DNA of 39,490 nt from an uncultured Cytophagales bacterium (GTDB taxonomy: Bacteria > Bacteroidota > Bacteroidia > Cytophagales > 172606-1), in the NCBI GenBank assembly GCA_902805615.1, contig CADCTQ010000236.1, forward strand, positions 1-39,490, written 5' to 3'. Below, in pieces: positions 1 to 8,661 of the stretch (position 1 is its first letter; each line of letters begins with the position of its first letter). The notes under the pieces are model-generated. The model had not been told where the DNA came from. It saw nothing but the letters and a program-made list of their open reading frames with translations, and did no database searches. A program made the translations under genes and the position numbers.

Positions 1-85
1 CGGCACCGGTGGTATCGCGGCGCGTGGGCCCGGCCCAATGGCGAGGGGCGGGTTGCCTGGCGGGGGGAAGCATCATTGGGCCTAG
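1..85 (+). other. GC-rich window edge, possible tail of a truncated gene
   Basis: The first 80 bases are much richer in G and C than the following 300. One forward frame stays open from base 2 to a TAG at 83-85 and would encode a Gly/Arg/Pro-rich tail ending in HHWA. This could be the C-terminus of a gene cut by the window edge, but the residues are low-complexity and match nothing I recognise. Non-coding GC-rich DNA is equally possible. Confidence 0.15.
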
Positions 86-94
86 ACCTTTTTG

Positions 95-123
95 GTTCTT
101 TTTGGGGCAATGCCAAAAAGAAC
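95..123. repeat. 11-bp perfect hairpin
   Basis: GTTCTTTTTGG at 95-105 is followed after 7 nt by its exact reverse complement at 113-123. There is no U-run after the stem on either strand, so it is not a canonical intrinsic terminator, although it could end an upstream transcript. From here to 222 I see no gene. Confidence 0.4.
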
Positions 124-222
124 AAACGCCACTTACAGATCATAAACCATTCACCAACCCATTACAAACCATCCTGTAACCACCCTAAGCCCCTCAAATT
201 CGCCCATACGCTATTCACATAC

Positions 223-343
223 AGCTCCGTAGGAGCGACCTGTTGGCTGACAGCATTCGAATTGAACATTTAAACAGGACGCTCCTACGGAGCTTGTGTA
301 TCATTGGATGGTCCTTGCTAGGAACAGCACGCCCCTACGGGGC
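223..343. repeat. GCTCCGTAGGAGC-type inverted repeat plus a GCCCCTACGGGGC satellite
   Basis: Bases 223-237 are repeated exactly in inverse orientation at 280-294. Allowing one mismatch, the arms extend to 22 bp (223-244 and 273-294) around a 28-nt spacer. A related palindromic core, GCCCCTACGGGGC, follows at 331-343. From memory, sequences with the CTCCGTAGGAG core are common interspersed repeats in Bacteroidota genomes; that is recall, not a search. No coding sequence overlaps this stretch convincingly. Confidence 0.6.
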
Positions 344-361
344 TTTCGACAACGCTTCCAT

Positions 362-456
362 TAATGACGTCACTGCTAATGACGTCACTGCAACTAATGA
401 CGTCATTGCAACCATCCACTAATGACGTCACTGCAACCAAAGGCGTCACTCCCACC
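362..456. repeat. Tandem repeat with TGACGTCA core
   Basis: Four clear units and one degenerate unit of about 15-18 bp follow each other. Units start at 362, 377, 395 and 420 with the form TAATGACGTCACTGCAAC, and a decayed copy (GGCGTCACTCCCACC) runs from about 441. Each full unit holds the 8-bp palindrome TGACGTCA or its variant TGACGTCATT. The regular spacing of palindromes could present several protein-binding sites, but no bound factor is known to me and no gene start follows within 250 bp. Confidence 0.7.
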
Positions 457-527
457 AAGGGCATTTTTCCTTTTCTCGAAACGCATACCCCGTTCATACG
501 CCTGAATGTTAAACCCGGAATGGCTGG

Positions 528-655
528 GAATTAGGGAGTTAAAGCGTTGGCGCATCATTGTGAATCGCGGATCAGTATGGGCACGCCTGACGCTCAAACT
601 CCCCAACGCTCAAACGCTCAAACTCCCCGACTCCCCAACTCCTTCACTCCCGTCT
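528..655. repeat. Inverted octamer array (GGGAGTTA / AACTCCCC family)
   Basis: A short 8-bp-period array reading GGGAATTA, GGGAGTTA, AAGCGTTG lies at about 528-549. An inverse array of seven units of the AACTCCCC type (AACGCTCA, AACTCCCC, GACTCCCC and so on) lies at about 598-655. The right array ends 58 bp before the start codon of the secreted protein at 713. The same octamer family recurs at 6724-6840 and 30689-30720. Confidence 0.65.
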
Positions 656-712
656 GGTAACCTTTCCGGGGGGAGTACCCGTTTAGTACTCAAACCAGAA
701 ATTGAAACAGTT

Positions 713-1339
713 ATGAAAAGCTTATACCGGGTATTTTTAGGAACTTGCCTGTGCGCAATGTCCGTAACCGCCGGGGCGCAAACGCAGCCGGCCACCCCTG
801 ACTCGTTGCGCCGCGATTCTACCGGCAGGTTGGGCCAGGAACCGGCAACCTACGGCAACACGAGTAGCGACACAACGACGATCAGAACGAACGTGGGTAC
901 TTCGCCTACCCCTTCGCCCGCGCCTACCACCACCGGTACCGGCACCACGACTACTACGCCTGCGGGCACCACCGGTACGACCACTACGGTCGCTCCCAGC
1001 CCGCAGCCGGCGGCGCCGGCACCGGCCCGCGAAAGCGAACCGGCCCGGAGCCAGGTGAGCGAGTACAGCGGCAGCAGCAGCAAGAGCATGCGGGAAGCGG
1101 TGCGCGAAGAGCGGGCCGAAAGCCGGGCTGCCCGCGATGAGGCCAGGGCCCAGCAACGCGAAGAACGGGAAGCCAAACAGGCCGAACGCGCGGGTCGCAA
1201 GGCCGCCCGGGCCGACAAGCAACGCGACCGGGCCGAACGCAAAGCCGAGAAAGCCGAGCGGCGGGCCGAACGAGCCAACAACAAAGCCAACAAGGAAAGG
1301 GGCGAATACCGCGACAATTACCACAAGCAACTGCCCTAG
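713..1339 (+). CDS. Secreted low-complexity / coiled-coil protein, function unknown
   Basis: A protein of 208 aa. I start it at ATG 713 because this Met is followed by a clear signal peptide (MKSLYRVFLGTCLCAMSVTA, cleavage near GAQ); upstream in-frame sequence is translated octamer repeat. The mature part has a Thr/Pro/Gly-rich stretch (about residues 50-100, runs of TTT and PAPA). It is followed by a highly charged helical segment (about 120-200) built from repeats such as EERAESRAARDEARAQ and AERRAERA, predicted to be a coiled coil or single alpha-helix. It has no domain I recognise. It probably sits in the periplasm or on the outer membrane. The codon pattern (G/C-rich third positions) matches its neighbours, so I take it as a real gene. 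Confidence 0.7.
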   Translation: MKSLYRVFLGTCLCAMSVTAGAQTQPATPDSLRRDSTGRLGQEPATYGNTSSDTTTIRTNVGTSPTPSPAPTTTGTGTTTTTPAGTTGTTTTVAPSPQPAAPAPARESEPARSQVSEYSGSSSKSMREAVREERAESRAARDEARAQQREEREAKQAERAGRKAARADKQRDRAERKAEKAERRAERANNKANKERGEYRDNYHKQLP

Positions 1340-1467
1340 GCCGGAAAACGGTTGTACCATCCGAAACGCATTTTACGCCCTGTGCCCTTGCACGGGGCGT
1401 TTCTCGTTTGCCGTCATTTCGTCCCCACCCCATTCTTCCAAGCAACACCCCTTACCCCCGTGTCCCT

Positions 1468-3123
<1,656 letters not shown>

Positions 3124-3198
3124 GGGAGGCGATGTTCGGGGGGAAGGGGTTCTCGGGGATACCGGGGACGTTGGCAGAAGAATGGTGGTAGAAGAAAA

Positions 3199-3591
3199 AA
3201 GGGTTTCTCGCAGATTGTCGCAGATAAGGGCGCGGATTTGCGCAGATTTTGGTTCGGGGGAGGTTTGTGAACGCGTAAGGGGTTCGATCCCGCAGATTGT
3301 ACCCGTGCCGGTTTTGCTCGAAGAATTTTCAATAGGTGCCAAAAGGTTCAATCTGCGCGATCAAAATCCCGCTGCACTTCCTGAAAATTCTTTGAGCAAA
3401 ACCGGTACGCACCTGATCGGCTGCATCGAATCACACAACACCTCCTGAATGTCCTTCGAGCAAAACCGGCACGCGTACAATCTGCGGGATCGAATGGCAC
3501 GACACCTACAGGAACTCCGTCACCGCCAATCCCCCAACCTACATCTGCGCAAATCTGCGCCCTTATCCGCGGCAATCTGCGAGAAACCCTT
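3199..3591. repeat. Three-level nested palindrome (GCAGAT heptamer family)
   Basis: Outer arms 3199-3247 and 3543-3591 are reverse complements with 3 mismatches in 49; they are made of decayed units such as TCGCAGATT and TTGCGCAGAT. Inside, 3283-3323 and 3454-3494 are reverse complements with 1 mismatch in 41. Innermost, AGAATTTTCA at 3322-3331 pairs with 3382-3391. The segment GAGCAAAACCGG also occurs twice in direct orientation (from about 3394 and 3458). No credible gene lies in 3124-3915; open frames here are translated repeat. Confidence 0.85.
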
Positions 3592-3699
3592 CTTGCCGCC
3601 ATCAGCCGCGATAAACCCTTTCTCTTCTGCCTGCCTCCCCAGAGCTACCAACACCCCCGGGATCAGCAGGAAAACCTTCCCCAACCCCGGTTAAAACGA

Positions 3700-3727
3700 A
3701 AAGGCACGGTTTACGCCGTGCCTTTTC
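3700..3727. terminator. Bidirectional hairpin terminator
   Basis: AAAGGCACGG at 3700-3709 pairs with CCGTGCCTTT at 3716-3725 around a 6-nt loop, flanked by A-rich and T-rich sequence on the two sides. It lies about 190 bp past the stop of the minus-strand DPP IV gene and could serve that gene. Confidence 0.6.
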
Positions 3728-3915
3728 TATTATCAGTGTCCACTTCGGACCGCCAGAGAACTGCCTTCGAAAACGTTATCCCCTCCGTTTTCGCCGCAGT
3801 CCCGGAAAGCCTTTCCGCTCGCACCAAGGTGAAAAAATGGGTTACTCTAACTTACCTCCCTTTACGCAAACTCCAAAGAAAAGTTGTTATTAAAATACTA
3901 TTTTTTATTCAGATA

Positions 3916-6126
3916 TTACAAGTTCCTGGTAATGAAGTCCGTCATCAGTTTGTAGAGGTGCACCCGGGACGGGCCGCGCACCCCGTGGGCCTGGTTGGGG
4001 TAGTAAAACGACTCAAACGGCTTGCCCGCGTTGATGAGGGCCTGCGCCAATGCTACCGAATTCTGGAAGTGCACGTTGTCGTCGCCGGTGCCGTGGACGA
4101 GCAGGAACTTGCCCTTCAGCTTGGTGGCGTGGTTGATCGGCGAAAAGTCATCGTAGCCCTCCGGGTTCAGTTTGGGCGTTTTGAGGTACCGTTCCGTATA
4201 GACCGTATCGTAGAAGCGCCACGACGTGACCGGGGCGCCGGCAATGGCCGCCTTGAACACGTCGGCGCCCAGCGTGGCGCACAGGGCCGTCACGTAGCCG
4301 CCGTAGCTCCAGCCGTGCATGCCGATGCGGGCCGCATCCACGTAGGGCAGCTTGCCCAGGTGGCGGGCCGCTTCGACCTGGTCCTGCACCTCGTACTTGC
4401 CCAGGGCGCCGTACGTCACCTGCCGGAAGGCCGTGCCCCGGCCGCCCGTGCCCCGGTTGTCCACGCAGGCCACCACGTAACCCTGCTGGGCCAGGAGCTG
4501 GAACCAGTAGAAGTTGCCGTTGTCCCACGCATCGAGCACCTGCTGGCTGCCCGGGCCACCGTACACGAACATCAGCACCGGGTACTTCTGGCCCTGCACG
4601 AAGTTGGTCGGCCGGATGATCCAGCCGTTGAGGGCCACGTTGTCGGACGTGGTGAACTGAAAGAATTCCTTCGGACTGATCTGGTAGCCCGTGAGCTTGG
4701 TTTTGAGGGCCGCGTTGTCTTCGATCACCTTTACCCTTTTGCCGTCCGGGGCCTGCCACAGGCTCACCACCGCGGGGTGGGCGGCCGACGAATGGTAGTC
4801 GAGGTAGAACGAGAAGTCGGGGCTCATGTCGGGGCGGTGCGTGCCCTTTTCGGTGGTGAGCCTTTTCTTGTTTTTGCCCGTGATCGAAACGCTGTACAGG
4901 TGCCTTTCGAGCGGCGACACTTCCGTGGACGTAAAGTACAGCAATCCGCGTTTTTCGTCGAGGCCCAGGAAGTCGTCCACCTCCCAGTTGCCCGTGGTGA
5001 GCTGCCGGACCAGCTTGCCGGCCATGTCGTAGAGATAGAGGTGCTTGTAGCCGCTCCGTTCGCTCGAATGGATGAAGCCCTTGCCGTCGGCCAGGTACGT
5101 CAGGTCGTCGGTGAGTTCGAGGTCCACGTACTTGTCGCTCTGCTCGGTGAGGACCGGCGTGGTTTTGCCCGTGGCGGCGTCGGCGTGCAGGATGTCGAGG
5201 CGGTTCTGGAGCCGGTTCATGCGGCGGACCGAGAGCACGCCCGGGTTGGCCGTCCAGTTGATGCGGGGCACGTACACGTCCGTTTCGCGGCCCAGGTCCA
5301 CCTTCACCGTCTTGTCGCCGTCGAGGTGGTACACCGAAATGCCCACCACCGAGTTGGCTTCGCCGGCCTTGGGGTACTTGAAGCGGTAGTCTTTGGGGTA
5401 GAGCGGCCCCCACACCTGCATGTTGTACTCGGGCACCCGTTTCTCGTCGAACGACCAGTAGGCGATCTTCTTGCCGTCGGGCGACCAGGCAAAGGCCTGG
5501 GCAAACGAAAACTCCTCTTCGTACACCCAGTCGGCGCTGCCGTGGATGAGTTCGTTGAACTTGCCGGTGGTGGTCAGTGCCTTTTCGGTGCTACCGGCCA
5601 GGTCGGCCAGGAACAGGTTGTTGTCGCGGGCAAAGGCCACCTGGCGGCCGTCGGGCGAAAACGTGGGGTACGACTGCTTGCCGCCGGCCGAGAGGCGGGT
5701 GAGTTTTTTGGTCTGGAGGTTGTAGATGTAGTAGTTGCCTTTGGTGGAACGGCGGTAAATGCTTTCGACCTCGCTGCCGATGAGCATCTGCGTTTCGTCG
5801 GGGCTGAGCAGGTAGGTGTCAAACGCCTTCAGGCCGGCGTCGTTGGCCTTGATCAAGTCGTTGGCACTCACCAGCGTCTGCACGGGCTGGCCGGTGGCCA
5901 CGTCGTATTTCACCACGGCGGGGGAGCCGTCGGCTTCGGTGAGGGAGGTATAGTACCGGCCGTCGCGCATCCAGTTGACGCCGCTCACGGTGCGTTGGGC
6001 AAACACGTTGTTCTTGAGGAAGTCATCAACGGTGATGGTCTGGCGCTGCTGGGCGTACGCCGGCAGGAGCAGCAGCCAGCAAAGGACAACGGCAAGGTGG
6101 TTTTTGGTCATAACGGTTTTTGGCAA
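3916..6126 (-). CDS. Dipeptidyl peptidase IV (S9 family prolyl oligopeptidase)
   Basis: A 736-residue secreted serine peptidase that removes X-Pro or X-Ala dipeptides from peptide N-termini. A signal peptide (LAVVLCWLLLLPAYAQ) is followed by the beta-propeller (about 35-480) and the alpha/beta-hydrolase domain. The catalytic triad is visible as S607 in GWSYGGY, D682 in GTGDDNVHF and H714 in NQAHGV. The DWVYEEE motif (E203-E205) corresponds to the double-Glu site that binds the substrate amino terminus in DPP IV, which separates it from acylaminoacyl peptidases. Start ATG is 6126; ATG 6111 (MTKNHL) is an equally good signal-peptide start. Length is normal for the family. It stands alone between two repeat-filled gaps. 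Confidence 0.93.
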   Translation of the reverse strand: MPKTVMTKNHLAVVLCWLLLLPAYAQQRQTITVDDFLKNNVFAQRTVSGVNWMRDGRYYTSLTEADGSPAVVKYDVATGQPVQTLVSANDLIKANDAGLKAFDTYLLSPDETQMLIGSEVESIYRRSTKGNYYIYNLQTKKLTRLSAGGKQSYPTFSPDGRQVAFARDNNLFLADLAGSTEKALTTTGKFNELIHGSADWVYEEEFSFAQAFAWSPDGKKIAYWSFDEKRVPEYNMQVWGPLYPKDYRFKYPKAGEANSVVGISVYHLDGDKTVKVDLGRETDVYVPRINWTANPGVLSVRRMNRLQNRLDILHADAATGKTTPVLTEQSDKYVDLELTDDLTYLADGKGFIHSSERSGYKHLYLYDMAGKLVRQLTTGNWEVDDFLGLDEKRGLLYFTSTEVSPLERHLYSVSITGKNKKRLTTEKGTHRPDMSPDFSFYLDYHSSAAHPAVVSLWQAPDGKRVKVIEDNAALKTKLTGYQISPKEFFQFTTSDNVALNGWIIRPTNFVQGQKYPVLMFVYGGPGSQQVLDAWDNGNFYWFQLLAQQGYVVACVDNRGTGGRGTAFRQVTYGALGKYEVQDQVEAARHLGKLPYVDAARIGMHGWSYGGYVTALCATLGADVFKAAIAGAPVTSWRFYDTVYTERYLKTPKLNPEGYDDFSPINHATKLKGKFLLVHGTGDDNVHFQNSVALAQALINAGKPFESFYYPNQAHGVRGPSRVHLYKLMTDFITRNL

Positions 6127-6149
6127 AAACAGGCCGCAATTTAGGGAAT

Positions 6150-6240
6150 ATTAAGGGATTGGGTATTGAGGCATGGGGGGATTGGGGGGCGGCCCTGGTG
6201 GAGGGGCAGAACGTTGGGTACTAAGGAATTGGGGGGCGGG
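6150..6240. repeat. Octamer array (TTGGGTAT family)
   Basis: From about 6150 an 8-bp period is visible (TTAAGGGA, TTGGGTAT, TGAGGCAT, GGGGGGAT). It degenerates towards 6240, where ACTAAGGAATTGGGG resembles the family again. It occupies the divergent gap between the DPP IV gene and the DUF486 gene. Related octamers occur at 20363-20398, 21235-21335 and 25800-25827. Confidence 0.5.
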
Positions 6241-6317
6241 GGAGCGAGGCCGCACCGTCGTTGTACTTATCTCATAAACTCCTGGACTTATAAACCCATA
6301 AACTTCGCGGGAAAGCG

Positions 6318-6325
6318 TAGTTTTG
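6318..6325 (+). promoter_or_regulatory. Candidate -7 element TAnnTTTG
   Basis: TAGTTTTG at 6318-6325 matches the Bacteroidota -7 consensus TAnnTTTG exactly and lies 24 bp before ATG 6349. I see no good -33 TTG about 19-22 bp upstream, so this is only a candidate. Confidence 0.35.
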
Positions 6326-6348
6326 GGGATTCTGACCGTTGCGCATTC

Positions 6349-6720
6349 ATGAGAGGGCTGTACTGCATTCTGCTGTTGGTGTTATCCAACGTATTCATGA
6401 CCCTGGCCTGGTACGGGCACCTGCAATTCAAGAAGGTGCCGGCGCTGCAAAGCCTGGGTCTGTTTGCCGTGATCATGATCAGTTGGGGCACGGCCTTTTT
6501 CGAATACATTTTCCAGGTGCCGGCCAACAAGATCGGCTACCGCGAAAACGGCGGGCCGTACTCGCTGTTCGAACTCAAGACCATCCAGGAAGCCGTGTCG
6601 CTGCTCGTGTTCACGCTGATCACCGTGTACGGCTTCCGCACGGAGAAACTCGCCTGGAACCACCTGGTCGGCTTCGCCCTCATTGTACTGGCCGTATTTT
6701 TCATATTTAAGAAATGGTAA
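6349..6720 (+). CDS. DMT-like small membrane protein (DUF486 family)
   Basis: A 123-residue inner-membrane protein with four hydrophobic helices (about 2-20, 33-50, 78-96, 102-120). The N-terminus LLLVLSNVFMTLAWYGHL and the blocks ISWGTAFFEYIFQVPANKIGY and QEAVSLLVF are characteristic of DUF486, distant relatives of small multidrug-resistance/drug-metabolite transporters. The transported compound, if any, is unknown. ATG 6349 is chosen because it directly precedes helix 1 and follows the candidate -7 element; the longer upstream frame is repeat. An octamer array begins immediately after its stop codon. Confidence 0.85.
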   Translation: MRGLYCILLLVLSNVFMTLAWYGHLQFKKVPALQSLGLFAVIMISWGTAFFEYIFQVPANKIGYRENGGPYSLFELKTIQEAVSLLVFTLITVYGFRTEKLAWNHLVGFALIVLAVFFIFKKW

Positions 6721-6723
6721 ATG

Positions 6724-6840
6724 GAGTTGAGGAGTTAGAGAATTGGGGATTTAACGAGTCACAGCATGATTACACTGTAACGCTACAACTCCCAACCGCC
6801 TAACTCTCAAACTCCCAAACTCCTTAACTTCCAAACTCTC
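6724..6840. repeat. Inverted octamer array (GGGAGTTR family) from stop to next start
   Basis: The left array (GGAGTTGA, GGAGTTAG and so on, 6724-6757) begins 3 nt after the TAA of the DUF486 gene. The inverse array at 6787-6840 has seven 8-bp units of the form AACTCCCA, AACTCTCA, AACTTCCA and ends one base before the moxR-like ATG at 6842. The whole leader of that gene is therefore repeat, with no Shine-Dalgarno sequence. Confidence 0.75.
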
Positions 6841-6841
6841 C

Positions 6842-7828
<987 letters not shown>

Positions 7829-7856
7829 GGGCGCGGAGGGTAAGGAGTTGACGCCG

Positions 7857-8104
7857 TTAGGGGAAAAGGCGGTAAATGTCTTTGCGATGCGCTATAAGAA
7901 TGAAGCGGACGACCCCACCCGGTAATCGCCGATGCGAATGCGGTAGAAGGTCTTGAAACCCTCCATCTTTTTAAGGTGAGGAATCTCGGAAAGGCTGGCC
8001 GCAGTTTCCACCTGTTCGATCAGGACGGCCACTCTCTCTTTGGTGTCGGCGTCGCCGAGTTTGTCGAGGCTTTTGGAGAAAGAACGGTCGAAAGCGATGA
8101 TTAT
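7857..8104 (-). pseudogene. RelE/ParE-type toxin remnant
   Basis: Read on the minus strand from 8104, the frame gives IIAFDRSFSKSLDKLGD, then HLKKMEGFKTFYRIRIGDYRVG (split here by description: about residues 43-64), typical of RelE/ParE-family ribonuclease or gyrase toxins. Two lesions are visible. The expected ATG, which should overlap the antitoxin stop as ATGA, reads ATA at 8104-8102. After YRVG (near 7913) the frame runs into a TAG at 7894-7892, while the expected end VVRFILIAHRKDIYRLFP continues in another frame to a TAA at 7859-7857. About seven residues also seem to be missing at the junction compared with usual relatives. It is most likely inactive. Confidence 0.75.
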
Positions 8105-8311
8105 GCCCCGCGAAGCTTAGCCATTACTTCTTCCCTGCTTACGCTCTCCCCCGTCCGTTGCTGCTGCATTAGTACGCCCAAGTACGCCCAGGGAGAGGTC
8201 CTCCACTTCGTCCTCGGTCAGGTTCACACTTTTTCCACCCATTTTGCGGACCAGCGTCATCAGCAGCTCCAAGTCTTCTTTGGTAGGCAATTGAATCAAA
8301 GCAGTTTCCAT
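8101..8311 (-). pseudogene. Antitoxin of the RelE/ParE-type pair, frameshifted by a 10-bp duplication
   Basis: From ATG 8311 the frame encodes METALIQLPTKEDLELLM and continues to EDLSLGVL, then leaves the family and stops at 8117. The cause is visible: AGTACGCCCA occurs twice in perfect tandem (8171-8180 and 8181-8190). Removing one copy restores a 66-residue antitoxin ending MQQQRTGESVSREEVMAKLR plus GA and a TAA at 8103-8101, which overlaps the toxin start in the usual way. The N-terminal METALIQLP-KEDLE pattern is typical of small Bacteroidota antitoxins paired with RelE/ParE toxins. Confidence 0.75.
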
Positions 8312-8638
8312 ACCCTAACATACGAAAAGTAGGGCAAACCGGTGGTCTGCCGGCGCTACGATTCGGGGGACGCGTGTCAGGCAGAAAGCGGGGAGTTGCG
8401 GAGGGAGGAGACCATAGGGTAGGGTAACGGGCTAAAAGGTGAGCAGAACCGGGAAAAGAAGGCAGATACGGGTCAAAAAGCAAGTTTTTATTACATATTA
8501 ATCTTATAAATACTCAGTGTTACCAGAAAATGAACGGGAGGGCGGATCGGCCGGGCGGGTTAACAATGGCTTAATGTAGCCTTCTTTTCAATAATTTACA
8601 TTTAATAATGGCGCAACCATGAGCTAATAGTAGGCCGG
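8312..8638. other. Intergenic region, no gene seen
   Basis: About 330 bp between the toxin-antitoxin remnant and the TonB receptor gene. It is AT-rich around 8480-8520 and 8580-8610, as expected for promoter DNA, with no supported coding frame or clear hairpin. Confidence 0.5.
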
Positions 8639-8646
8639 TAGCTTTG
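8639..8646 (+). promoter_or_regulatory. Candidate -7 element TAnnTTTG
   Basis: TAGCTTTG at 8639-8646 matches the Bacteroidota -7 consensus exactly and is followed by CGG, a frequent context as I recall it. It would place transcription start near 8653, only about 9 nt before ATG 8662. No clear -33 TTTG is visible. Confidence 0.35.
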
Positions 8647-8661
8647 CGGAAACCTTTAAAT

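Noticed and set aside
76-273. A 65-codon frame at the left edge
   Set aside because: It runs through a hairpin and an inverted repeat, and its composition is unlike the neighbouring genes.
3718-6144. An 808-codon plus-strand open frame opposite the DPP IV gene
   Set aside because: It mirrors the codon structure of the real gene on the other strand; its product is an Ala/Val/Arg/Gly-rich shadow without domains, a common effect in GC-rich DNA.
7857-8311. Programmed frameshifting or phase variation as explanation for the broken toxin-antitoxin pair
   Set aside because: The 10-bp duplication alone could be reversible, but the missing toxin start codon and the separate frameshift in the toxin point to decay.
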